Source: ZC4RG30 sp039917615
GTDB lineage: Bacteria > Pseudomonadota > Gammaproteobacteria > Steroidobacterales > Steroidobacteraceae
Assembly (NCBI GenBank): GCA_039917615.1
Contig: JBDSJD010000024.1
Span: forward strand, 62,001-126,000
Reading direction: 5' to 3'
Length of the DNA: 64,000 nt
The notes under the pieces were generated by a model that was not told where the DNA came from, made no database searches, and was given only the letters and a program-made list of their open reading frames with translations. Made by a program: the position numbers and the translations under genes. Below, piece after piece: positions 1 through 8,480 of this stretch; position 1 is the first letter of the stretch, and the number at the start of each line of letters is the position of its first letter.

Positions 1-2054
1 ATGCTGATGGCGTGCCCCAGATTGGCACCACCGTAGTGGTCGGAATCGGAATTCAGCAGCACCCGGTAGCGACCGGGTTCGGGCACGCCGATGCGGTATT
101 CGCGCCTGGGCTCGGGCGTGAAATTGAGCACCACGACCAGGCGCTGATCGCCGCCCAGGCGCAGGAACGCGAGCACCGACTGCTCGTGGTCGCTGCAGTC
201 AATCCAGTGAAAACCCTCCGGCTCAAAGTCATGCCGGCCGAGCGCCGGCTCATGCACGTAAATCCGGTTCAGGTCCGTGATCAGCTGCTGCATGCCGCGG
301 TGCTCGTCATGTTCGAGCAGGTACCAGGGCAGCGCCACGTGGAAATCCCACTCCCACGGATGCGCGAACTCGCCGCCCATGAACAGCAGCTTCTTGCCCG
401 GCAGCGTCCACATGTACGTAAACATCAGGCGCAGGTTGGCGAGTTGCTGCCAGCGATCGCCTGGCATGCGACCCAGCAGCGAGCGCTTCAGGTGCACAAC
501 CTCGTCATGCGACAGCGGCAGGATGAAGTTCTCCGTATAGGCGTACATCATCGCGAAGGTCAGGCTGTCCTGATGATGTTTGCGCCACAGTGGATCCTGT
601 TTGAAGTAGCCGAGCGTGTCGTGCATCCACCCCATGTTCCACTTCATGGAAAAACCCAGTCCGCCCGTGTCCACCGGACGGCTGACCTGCGGCCAGTCGG
701 TGGATTCCTCGGCCATGATGACCGTGCCGGGCGAGCGTGCATGCGTCACGCTGTTCAATGTGCGCAGGAAATCGATGGCCTCGAGGTTCTCGCGACCGCC
801 ATGCTGGTTGGCAACGAAATTCGTGCCGCGTCCGAAGTCCAGATAGAGCATCGACGCCACCGCATCGACGCGCAGGCCGTCGAAATGGTAATTCTCCAGC
901 CAGAAACACGCGCTTGCCAGCAGGAAGCTGCGCACCTCGTGGCGTTCGTAATTGAAGATGTAGGTGCCCCAGTCCTGGTGCTCACCCTTGCGCGGATCCG
1001 CATATTCATACAGCGCCGTGCCGTCAAACCGCGCCAGACCGTGCGCATCACGCGGAAAGTGCGCCGGTACCCAGTCGAGCAGCACGCCGACGCCTTCCTG
1101 GTGGCAACGGTCGACAAAGTATTTCAGGTCATCTGCCGGTCCGAAGCGGCTGGTGGCAGCGAAGTACCCGGTGGTCTGGTAGCCCCAGGAATCGTCGAGC
1201 GGGTGTTCGGTGACCGGCAGCAATTCGATGTGGGTGAATCCCAGCTTCTTCACGTAAGGCAGCAGCTGATCGGTGAATTCCCGATAGCTCAGGAACTGCC
1301 CGTCCGCATGGCGTTGCCAGGAGCCCAGATGCACTTCGTAGATCGACATGGGCGCATGCAACCAGTCATGGCTGGGCCGCGCCTGCATCCAGGCATCGTC
1401 CTGCCAGCGATACGCCGCTTGATCGGTGACGATGGCGGCGGTGGCGGGGCGTTTTTCCATCGCGAAGGCATACGGATCGGTCTTGAGTTCGACGCCGCCG
1501 GTCACCCGGCTGCGCAGCTCGTATTTGTAGATCGTGCCTACCGCAAGGCCCGGAACGAACAGCTCCCAGACACCGCTGCCGCCCAGCACGCGCATGGGCA
1601 GGCGACGACCATCCCAGTCGCAGAAAGGTCCCACCACGCTGACCCGCTCGGCATTGGGTGCCCAGACGGCGAATCGAATGCCCGCCACGCCATCAAAGGT
1701 GGCGGGGTGCGCACCCAGCATGCGCCATGCCTCGACATGGCCCCCCGAGGCGAACAGCGCCAGATCAGGGCTGCCGACCGACGGCGCAAAGCTGTAGGGA
1801 TCAATTCGCTGGTGGCGCTGGCCGAGATCGTCAAACCAGATCAGCTGCGGGTGCGCCTCAATTGATTCGGGTTTGGCGCGCAGCTCGAAGAAGTCTGAAT
1901 GGTCCAGTCGCGCAAGTTCCCGGCCATCGGCGAGCTGCACCTGGCGGGCCGCAGGAAGGTAGGCCCGCACAACCTTTGCCATGCTTTGGTCATGCACCCC
2001 GAGCAGACTATGCGGATCGTGGTGCTGGCCTCTGGCAATACGCTCGAGCTCCAA
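1..2054 (-). CDS. glgB: 1,4-alpha-glucan branching enzyme GlgB, 3' end cut by window edge
   Basis: GlgB cuts alpha-1,4-glucan chains and re-attaches them by alpha-1,6 bonds during glycogen synthesis in the cytoplasm. The minus-strand translation has the N-terminal block with HDPHSLLG, a carbohydrate-binding region with WAPNAERVSVVG, and a GH13 barrel with ELLPVTEHP, GLRVDAVASMLYLD (nucleophile Asp) and MAEESTDWP (acid/base Glu). The reading frame is still open at position 1, near the family's C terminus, so only a short tail is missing. No ATG lies upstream in frame. The TTG at 2052-2054 gives a start LELERIARGQHHDPH that fits the family's conserved N terminus, but no good ribosome-binding site is visible, so the start is tentative. 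The gene diverges from glgC about 90 bp away, so the two probably share a control region. Confidence 0.93.
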   Translation of the reverse strand, partial: MELERIARGQHHDPHSLLGVHDQSMAKVVRAYLPAARQVQLADGRELARLDHSDFFELRAKPESIEAHPQLIWFDDLGQRHQRIDPYSFAPSVGSPDLALFASGGHVEAWRMLGAHPATFDGVAGIRFAVWAPNAERVSVVGPFCDWDGRRLPMRVLGGSGVWELFVPGLAVGTIYKYELRSRVTGGVELKTDPYAFAMEKRPATAAIVTDQAAYRWQDDAWMQARPSHDWLHAPMSIYEVHLGSWQRHADGQFLSYREFTDQLLPYVKKLGFTHIELLPVTEHPLDDSWGYQTTGYFAATSRFGPADDLKYFVDRCHQEGVGVLLDWVPAHFPRDAHGLARFDGTALYEYADPRKGEHQDWGTYIFNYERHEVRSFLLASACFWLENYHFDGLRVDAVASMLYLDFGRGTNFVANQHGGRENLEAIDFLRTLNSVTHARSPGTVIMAEESTDWPQVSRPVDTGGLGFSMKWNMGWMHDTLGYFKQDPLWRKHHQDSLTFAMMYAYTENFILPLSHDEVVHLKRSLLGRMPGDRWQQLANLRLMFTYMWTLPGKKLLFMGGEFAHPWEWDFHVALPWYLLEHDEHRGMQQLITDLNRIYVHEPALGRHDFEPEGFHWIDCSDHEQSVLAFLRLGGDQRLVVVLNFTPEPRREYRIGVPEPGRYRVLLNSDSDHYGGANLGHAIS

Positions 2055-2144
2055 AGGGAATGAGATGGTGATATGTCGGCCTGTCGCGGTTTCGTGGGTT
2101 GTTGGGGCGCTGCCCGTCTGCAGCCTGTGGTAAATATAGCGTGC

Positions 2145-3422
2145 ATGGCAAAGATTTCGCGCACTTCATCCGGCCGGTATGTCAGTCGCCTGACGGGCGG
2201 CACACTTGCAATGATCATGGCCGGTGGCCGCGGTGAACGCTTGCGCGGCCTCACAGAACATCGTTGCAAGCCTGCAACACCCTTCGGCGGCAAGTTCCGT
2301 ATCGTCGACTTCGTGCTTTCCAACTGTGTCAATTCGGGCATCCGCAAGATTTGCCTGCTGACGCAATACAAAGGGCAGTCGCTGATCCAGCATGTGCAGC
2401 GTGGCTGGAGCTACCTGCGCGGCGAGTTCGGCGAATTCATCGACGTCGTCCCCGCGCAGCAGCAGGTCGGCAAGCACTGGTACCGCGGCACCGCCGACAG
2501 CGTCTACCAGAACCTCGACTACGTTCGTCTGCATCATCCGAAGCATGTGCTGGTGCTGGCCGGCGACCACATCTACAAGATGGATTACGGCCCGATGATT
2601 GCCTATCACGTGGAGAAGGGCGCCGACATTACCGTGGGGGTGGTCGAAGTGCCGGTTCAGGATGCGCGCGAGTTCGGCGTGTTGTCTGTTACCGAGTGGA
2701 ATCGCGTCACCAAGTTTGCCGAGAAGCCGGCCAGTCCCGAATCCATGGCTGGCAATGCCGATGTGGCACTGGCTTCGATGGGTATCTACGTCTTCAACGC
2801 GCAGCTGCTGGAACAGCTGCTGATGGAAGACGCCGCCGACGAAAGTTCCAGCCACGATTTCGGCAAGAACATCATTCCGCGGGCCATCGAAAAGCTGCAG
2901 GTGTTCGCCTATCCGTTCCGCAATGTGCGCACGCGCGCGCAGAACTACTGGCGCGATGTGGGAACGGTCGATGCGTTCTATGAGGCGAATCTCGAGCTGG
3001 TGCATGTATCGCCGGAACTGAACGTGTACGACGAGGAATGGCCCATCTGGACCTACCAGGTGCAGCAGCCGCCCGCCAAGTTCGTGCTGGCCGATGAGGG
3101 CCGCTGCGGCATGGCCATCAACTCGCTGGTGGCGGGCGGATCGATCATTTCCGGCGCCGTGGTGCGTGAGTCACTGCTGTTCTCTGCGGTGCGCATGGAA
3201 GAGCGCACGCAGGTCGAGCGTTCCATCATCATGCCCGGGGTGCACATCGGCAGAAACTGCATCATCCGCGGCGCCATCATCGACGAGCACTGCGACATCC
3301 CCGACGGCACGCAGATCGGCGTCGACGCGCGGGCTGATCGCGAGCGCTTTGATGTCACGCCGCGAGGCATCGTGCTGGTCACACCGGAGACCCTGCTTAT
3401 TTCGACGCAAGTCCGCGGATGA
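2145..3422 (+). CDS. glgC: glucose-1-phosphate adenylyltransferase GlgC
   Basis: GlgC makes ADP-glucose from ATP and glucose-1-phosphate, the committed step of bacterial glycogen synthesis. The 425-residue product has the nucleotide-binding MIMAGGRGERL near residue 23, then KPATPFGGKFRIVDF, a WYRGTADSV segment, and a C-terminal left-handed beta-helix with hexapeptide-like repeats (IMPGVHIGRNCIIRGAIID). The frame is open further upstream to 2073, but those extra residues do not resemble the family and the ATG at 2145 gives the usual length, so it is preferred. The stop overlaps the next start in ATGA, indicating translational coupling to the GH57 gene. In characterised GlgC proteins the enzyme is controlled allosterically by glycolytic intermediates. 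Confidence 0.95.
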   Translation: MAKISRTSSGRYVSRLTGGTLAMIMAGGRGERLRGLTEHRCKPATPFGGKFRIVDFVLSNCVNSGIRKICLLTQYKGQSLIQHVQRGWSYLRGEFGEFIDVVPAQQQVGKHWYRGTADSVYQNLDYVRLHHPKHVLVLAGDHIYKMDYGPMIAYHVEKGADITVGVVEVPVQDAREFGVLSVTEWNRVTKFAEKPASPESMAGNADVALASMGIYVFNAQLLEQLLMEDAADESSSHDFGKNIIPRAIEKLQVFAYPFRNVRTRAQNYWRDVGTVDAFYEANLELVHVSPELNVYDEEWPIWTYQVQQPPAKFVLADEGRCGMAINSLVAGGSIISGAVVRESLLFSAVRMEERTQVERSIIMPGVHIGRNCIIRGAIIDEHCDIPDGTQIGVDARADRERFDVTPRGIVLVTPETLLISTQVRG

Positions 3423-5134
3423 CCGACTCCCGTCTGCCTGTCGTGCTGCTGTGGCACATGCATCAGCCGCCGTATCGGGACGCCCTCTCCGGCCGATATG
3501 TCCTGCCGTGGACCTGGCTGCATGCCATCAAGGACTACACCGACATGGCCGCGCACCTGGAAAACGTTCCTGGTGCGAAGGCGGTGGTCAATTTCACACC
3601 GGTGCTGGTGGAGCAGATCGAGGATCTGGCCGGCGCGGTGGAAAAGGCGCTCGCAGCAGCCGTCCCTCTGCCCGACATGCTGCTGGCCACACTTGGCGAG
3701 ACCCCGCTGCCAACTGATCTCGCGTTGCGCCAGCAACTGGTTGCCGCGTGCATGCGTGCCGATCGCGAAAATCTCATCCGTCGTCATTCGCCCTACGCGG
3801 AACTGGTCGATCTCGCGCTTGCGATCAACACACCGGAACATATCGGCTATGCATCGGACCAGATGCTGCATGACCTCGCGGTCTGGTATCTGCTGGCATG
3901 GATGGGCGAATCGGTCCGGCGCAATGATCCACGCGTTGCGCAGCTCGAGCAGAAGGCGCGCGGCTATGACGCAGCAGACCGGCGCATGCTGCTGGAACTC
4001 GTAGGCGAATTGCTGAAGGGTGTGCTGCCGCGGTTTCGTGCGCTGGCAGAAGCCGGCCGCTGTGAGCTGGCGGTGTCGCCATACAGTCATCCGATACTGC
4101 CGCTGCTGTTCGATTTCGAGGCAGCCCGCGACGGCGAACCCGCCAGCGGTTTGCCACTGGCGCCCGCCTATCCCGGCGGTGCCGAGCGCGCCGCCTGGCA
4201 TCTGCGGCGTGCAGTGGAATGCCATGAGCGTGTATTCGGCCGCAAGCCGCGCGGCTGCTGGCCTTCCGAAGGGGCAATCAGCGCCGCGGCCGTCGGCGCC
4301 ATTGAAGCTGCCGGTTTCGACTGGCTCGCGACCAGCGAAAGCATCCTGCGTCCGTCCCTGCTGCGGTCTGGCGTGCCGGTGCCGGGCGATACGGCTGCCG
4401 CTGAAAATCTGCTGAATCAAGCGTTCGCGCTGCCGGATAGCAAACTCGCCTGTTATTTCCGCCACGATGGCATGTCCGACCTGATCGGCTTCTCCTATTC
4501 CAAGTGGCACGGCGATGATGCTGCTGTGCATTTCGTGCAGGAAGTGAACGCCATGGCCGCGCGTACGGCCGGGACGGCGTCACGCGTGCTGCTCGTGGCG
4601 CTGGATGGCGAGAATGCCTGGGAGTACTACCCGTTCAATGGCTGGTATTTCCTCAGCGCCATGTATGCACTGCTGGCGAAACACCCGAATCTGCGTCTGG
4701 CAACGCTGTCCGAACTGGTTGATGAGCAAAGAGCCGCGGGGATCGCGCCGACCGTGCTGCCGCAGCTGCGGGCTGGCAGCTGGGTGTATGGCACGCTCTC
4801 CACCTGGATGGGCGATGCGGACAAAAACCGCGGTTGGGATCTACTGTGCGCGGCGAAAAGCGCTTTCGATGAAGTGATGGCAGCGGGGCGATTGGCCGAA
4901 GCGGAGCGCGTGCGTGCCGAGCAACAGCTGGCCGCCTGCGAGGCTTCCGACTGGTTCTGGTGGTTCGGCGACTACAACCCGTCCGCGGCCGTGCGTGATT
5001 TCGACGAACTGTTCCGCCATCAGCTGACCAGCCTCTACCGCTCCCTGAATCTGGAACCGCCAGCGAATCTGCTGCTGCCCATCAGCGCCGGCCGTGGTGC
5101 TCCAGAGGCCGGCGGCGTAATGCGGCGCTCATGA
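3419..5134 (+). CDS. glycoside hydrolase family 57 protein (alpha-glucan active)
   Basis: This 571-residue protein is a GH57-type retaining enzyme. It opens with LLWHMHQPPYRD, the hallmark N-terminal motif of the family. The nucleophile is expected at Glu284 in CWPSEGAIS and the acid/base at Asp396 in ALDGENAWEYYP. GH57 members include alpha-amylases, 4-alpha-glucanotransferases and branching enzymes, and the sequence alone does not decide which this is. It starts inside the glgC stop (ATGA) and ends inside the malQ start (ATGA), so it is made together with glycogen enzymes. A role in remodelling or breaking down glycogen, or as a second branching activity beside GlgB, is inference from context. 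Confidence 0.9.
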   Translation: MTDSRLPVVLLWHMHQPPYRDALSGRYVLPWTWLHAIKDYTDMAAHLENVPGAKAVVNFTPVLVEQIEDLAGAVEKALAAAVPLPDMLLATLGETPLPTDLALRQQLVAACMRADRENLIRRHSPYAELVDLALAINTPEHIGYASDQMLHDLAVWYLLAWMGESVRRNDPRVAQLEQKARGYDAADRRMLLELVGELLKGVLPRFRALAEAGRCELAVSPYSHPILPLLFDFEAARDGEPASGLPLAPAYPGGAERAAWHLRRAVECHERVFGRKPRGCWPSEGAISAAAVGAIEAAGFDWLATSESILRPSLLRSGVPVPGDTAAAENLLNQAFALPDSKLACYFRHDGMSDLIGFSYSKWHGDDAAVHFVQEVNAMAARTAGTASRVLLVALDGENAWEYYPFNGWYFLSAMYALLAKHPNLRLATLSELVDEQRAAGIAPTVLPQLRAGSWVYGTLSTWMGDADKNRGWDLLCAAKSAFDEVMAAGRLAEAERVRAEQQLAACEASDWFWWFGDYNPSAAVRDFDELFRHQLTSLYRSLNLEPPANLLLPISAGRGAPEAGGVMRRS

Positions 5135-6498
5135 ATCCCGGGCGCGTGCTGTCGCGCCGGCGTGCCGGTGTGCTGCTGCCGGCGTCGTCGTTGCGTCAGG
5201 GTGAAACCGGCGCATTTGCAGATCCCGCGTATCGCTTCCTGGACTGGCTGGCAGCCGCCGGATTCTCGGTCTGGCAGCTGTTGCCGCTGGTGCCGGTGGA
5301 TCGCAGTGGCTCTCCCTACTGGGCGCGTTCGGATCGCGCTGGCAATCCGGCTCTGCTCGATGCGCACGCGCACGATCCCGGCAACGAGGCCGACTTTGAA
5401 GCGTGGCGCGCAGCGCAAGCCAGCTGGCTGCAGGACTACGTGCTATTCGAGGCGCTGAGCGAAGAGCAGGGCGGCGCGCCTTGGTGGACCTGGCCCGCCC
5501 CGCTTCGCAATCGCGATGCTGATGCATTGGATGCGGCCGGGCGCCGTTTGCGCAACCGCCTGCTTGAACTGGCGAGGCCGCAATGGCGCTTCGATGCGCA
5601 GTGGCGCAGATTGCGTGCGCATGCCGCGGCGCGGGGCATCCGCATATTTGGAGATCTGCCGCTCTATGTTGCGCCGGATTCGGTGGCCACGTGGACCAGT
5701 CCATGGCAATTCCAGCTCGGCGAAGATAGCCGCGCCGTAGCGGTAGCGGGCGTGCCGCCAGACTACTTCGCGGCCGACGGTCAGCTGTGGGGCAATCCCC
5801 TCTATGACTGGAATGCACAACGCCAGGACGGCTTTTCATTCTGGTTGCGGCGGCTGGCGCAGCAAGCCGATCGCTTTGACCTGCTGCGCATTGATCACTT
5901 TCGCGCCCTCGAGTCATATTGGTCGGTGCCGGCTCACGCCATCACTGCCCGCGAAGGTGAATGGCGCAAGGCACCAGGAAATGAATTGCTGGCAACGGTG
6001 GCTGCACGGCTGCCTCAGCTTGAGCTCGTGGCCGAAGATCTCGGTGTGATCACACCCGAGGTCACGGCGCTGCGTCGCAGCTTCGCGCTGCCCGGCATGC
6101 GGGTGCTGCAATTCGGCTTCGATGGCGATCCGTCCAACGTGCACCTGCCGCATGCACACGAAACAGACGCCATCATTTATACCGGCACGCATGACAACGA
6201 CACCACCGCAGGCTGGTATGCCGCACTCGCGCCTGCCACGCGCGATCTGGTGCGCCGCTATCTGGGTCGCGGCGATCACGAGATCGTCAACGCGCTGTTG
6301 CGCGCCGCCCTCGCCTCGGTTGGGCAGCTGACGGTTTTGCCAGTGCAGGACCTGCTGCACCTGGGCAGCGAGGCCCGCGTAAATCTTCCTGGCACGGTCA
6401 ATGGCAACTGGAGCTGGTGTCTGCATCTGGAGTCGCTGACAACGGAGCTCGCGGCGCGTTATCGTGATCTGATACAGCTGCATGACCGGGGGTCCTGA
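5131..6498 (+). CDS. malQ: 4-alpha-glucanotransferase (amylomaltase)
   Basis: MalQ transfers alpha-1,4-glucan segments between maltodextrins (GH77). The 455-residue product keeps the full catalytic set: nucleophile Asp255 in LLRIDHFRAL, acid/base Glu302 in VAEDLGVIT, and the stabilising Asp355 in GTHDNDTTAGW. The N terminus GVLLPASSLR and YWARSDRAGNPALLD are typical of the short bacterial form; the E. coli enzyme is much longer, with an N-terminal extension missing here. ATGA overlap with the GH57 gene upstream shows one operon. Here it most likely recycles oligosaccharides released from glycogen rather than serving a maltose-uptake system, since no maltose transporter genes are nearby. Confidence 0.93.
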   Translation: MNPGRVLSRRRAGVLLPASSLRQGETGAFADPAYRFLDWLAAAGFSVWQLLPLVPVDRSGSPYWARSDRAGNPALLDAHAHDPGNEADFEAWRAAQASWLQDYVLFEALSEEQGGAPWWTWPAPLRNRDADALDAAGRRLRNRLLELARPQWRFDAQWRRLRAHAAARGIRIFGDLPLYVAPDSVATWTSPWQFQLGEDSRAVAVAGVPPDYFAADGQLWGNPLYDWNAQRQDGFSFWLRRLAQQADRFDLLRIDHFRALESYWSVPAHAITAREGEWRKAPGNELLATVAARLPQLELVAEDLGVITPEVTALRRSFALPGMRVLQFGFDGDPSNVHLPHAHETDAIIYTGTHDNDTTAGWYAALAPATRDLVRRYLGRGDHEIVNALLRAALASVGQLTVLPVQDLLHLGSEARVNLPGTVNGNWSWCLHLESLTTELAARYRDLIQLHDRGS

Positions 6499-6500
6499 CA

Positions 6501-6950
6501 ATGTTCCTGCGCGGCGCGCTTGCCTGCCTTGCCATATCGATGCTGGGCGGTTGCGTTCTGGTTCCGAAATTCAAGGAGCCGAAACTCGATGTGGTCGATG
6601 TGCAGATGCTGCGCGGCGATCTGCTGCAACAGGAGCTGCGCGTGCGCATGGTGGTGCGGAACCCCAACAATCGTGAGCTATCCGTCCGCAGCATCCAGTA
6701 TCAGGTGCAGGTTGCCGGGGAAGCCTTTGCGCATGGCGAGTCCGAGCGCGACTTCAAGGTGCCTGCCAACGGTGAAACGCAGTTCGACGTCAGTGTTACT
6801 GCCAACGCTGCGGCGGCCGTGTTGCGCCTGCTCGGCAGCGGCCGCAGGCTCGATGCCGTCGAATACCAGATTACCGGCAAGCTGACGCTGGCATCGGGTT
6901 TGATGCGCAGCATTCCTTTCGACCAGAAGGGTCAGATCCACCTGCGCTGA
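6501..6950 (+). CDS. LEA type 2 (WHy-domain) lipoprotein
   Basis: A 149-residue lipoprotein with a lipobox LGGC at the end of a short signal peptide (Cys near residue 17). The rest is one LEA type 2/WHy-like beta-sandwich: it contains VVRNPNNRELSVRSIQYQV and VPANGETQFDVSVTAN, the conserved NPN segment and alternating strands of that fold. In bacteria such proteins are periplasmic lipoproteins linked to desiccation or envelope stress, though roles are mostly unproven. It begins two bases after the malQ stop and so probably shares the glycogen operon transcript. The pairing of a desiccation-type protein with storage-polysaccharide genes fits a stress or dormancy theme, which is inference. Confidence 0.8.
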   Translation: MFLRGALACLAISMLGGCVLVPKFKEPKLDVVDVQMLRGDLLQQELRVRMVVRNPNNRELSVRSIQYQVQVAGEAFAHGESERDFKVPANGETQFDVSVTANAAAAVLRLLGSGRRLDAVEYQITGKLTLASGLMRSIPFDQKGQIHLR

Positions 6951-6985
6951 AATTCTCGCACTCGCGCGGTGCGAAGCGGGTCAGT

Positions 6986-8452
6986 TCAAGCTGCGTTGAT
7001 CAGCTTTTCGTACAGGGTCACGTAGTCCCCGACGCGCTGCTCCCATGAAAAATCCTGCGCCATGGCGTTCTGCACCAGCTGATGCCACAGCGCCTTGTCC
7101 GCATACCAGCCGAATGCCGTCTCCACGGCCCAGGTTACGGCGCCAACATCATAGTCATTGAACATGACGCCGGTGCCCTGCCGGTTTGCTGGATCGAAGT
7201 GACTTACCGAATCGGCGAGGCCCCCGGTGCGGCGCACGATCGGTATCGTGCCGTAGCGCAGGCTGTACATCTGGTTCAGTCCGCAGGGCTCGTATTGCGA
7301 GGGCATGAGGAACATGTCGCTGGCCGCTTCGATCCAGTGCGCTGTCTCTTCGCTGTAGCCACTGCGGAAACTCACCCTGGTCGGGTGCAGATGTGCCAGT
7401 TCACGCAGGAATTTCTCGTACTGTGCATCGCCGCTGCCCAGCACGGCGCAGACGAAATCATGCTGTGCCAGCAGCGGTGGCAAAGCAGCCATGACCAGGT
7501 CAAGGCCCTTCTGCGAGGTCAGGCGGCTGACCATCCCGAGCAAAGGGGAACGACTGCGCGCATGGGTGGCAAGGCCGGTGCGCTGCAGGAATTCCTGCTT
7601 CAGGGTCTGCTTGGTTGCAAGCGTGGCGGCATTGAAATGCTGCGGCAGGAAGCGATCGGATTCCGGGTTCCATTCTTCGGTGTCGACGCCATTCAGGATG
7701 CCGGACAATGCGCTGGCGCGGCGTTGCAGCAAGCTATCAAGCCCATAGCCGAAGGCGGGGGTCTGAATCTCCAGTGCATAGGTAGGGCTCACGGTGCTGA
7801 CGTGATCTGCATGGGCGATGCCCTCGCGCAACGGGTTGACCCGTCCGGCGGCAAGCTCGCCCGCATCCAGCAATTTAGTTGCATTTCCGAGTCCGGTGTC
7901 GGCGAGCCCGCCGGCGCCAAACACGCCCTGGTAAGCGATGTTGTGGATGGACATGAGGCTGCGCGTGTCGCGGAACAGCTGGTCCCAGCCATACACAGTA
8001 CGCAGCAGCAGCGGACCCAGCCCCGCATGCCAGTCATTGCAGTGCAAGATCTGCGGCGCAAAACCCATGCGCTGGCAGCCGAGCAATGCGGCGTGGGTCA
8101 GCAGGATGAAACGCAGATGCTCATCGGCGGCATTGCTGTAGATGCTGTCGCGATCGAACAGCGCCGGTGCATCGACCAGGTAGATCATGGCGCTCGAGCC
8201 CGGCAGTCGCGCCGTGAATATGCTGAAGCGCAACGCATGTGAACCAAGCTGCAGCGCAACGTCGCGCAGGAATTCCACCGGCCACAGGTCGAGCTGCCGA
8301 CGGTCTATCTGTCGATACAGCGGCATGAACAGGCGCACGTCGTGGCCGGCATTGTGCAAATACTTGACCAGCGCGCCGGCCACATCGGCAAGCCCGCCGG
8401 TCTTCGCCAACGGCGCAACCTCAGAAGCGATAAAACAGATGCGTAGCGGCAT
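6986..8452 (-). CDS. glgA: glycogen synthase (ADP-glucose type) GlgA
   Basis: GlgA extends the alpha-1,4-glucan chain using ADP-glucose (GT5). The 488-residue protein starts PLRICFIASEVAPLAKTGG, with the KTGGL substrate-binding motif, and shows MSIHNIAYQGVF, the inter-domain GMVSRLTSQKG and the C-terminal PSQYEPCGLNQMYSLRYGT that holds the catalytic Glu. The size is usual for the family. It converges on the glgC operon and lies back to back with the beta-lactamase-fold gene, only 28 bp between starts. Together with GlgB and GlgC it completes the classical synthesis pathway in this locus; no glycogen phosphorylase or GlgX is seen in the window. Confidence 0.95.
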   Translation of the reverse strand: MPLRICFIASEVAPLAKTGGLADVAGALVKYLHNAGHDVRLFMPLYRQIDRRQLDLWPVEFLRDVALQLGSHALRFSIFTARLPGSSAMIYLVDAPALFDRDSIYSNAADEHLRFILLTHAALLGCQRMGFAPQILHCNDWHAGLGPLLLRTVYGWDQLFRDTRSLMSIHNIAYQGVFGAGGLADTGLGNATKLLDAGELAAGRVNPLREGIAHADHVSTVSPTYALEIQTPAFGYGLDSLLQRRASALSGILNGVDTEEWNPESDRFLPQHFNAATLATKQTLKQEFLQRTGLATHARSRSPLLGMVSRLTSQKGLDLVMAALPPLLAQHDFVCAVLGSGDAQYEKFLRELAHLHPTRVSFRSGYSEETAHWIEAASDMFLMPSQYEPCGLNQMYSLRYGTIPIVRRTGGLADSVSHFDPANRQGTGVMFNDYDVGAVTWAVETAFGWYADKALWHQLVQNAMAQDFSWEQRVGDYVTLYEKLINAA

Positions 8453-8480
8453 GATGCGAGTGTAGCGGTATCATGTATCC

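Noticed and set aside
12..1865. A 617-residue open frame on the plus strand
   Set aside because: It lies opposite glgB, whose translation shows all GH13 motifs. High GC leaves long open antisense frames.
2073..2144. Longer start for glgC
   Set aside because: The 24 extra residues fall in the glgB-glgC promoter space and lack family likeness.
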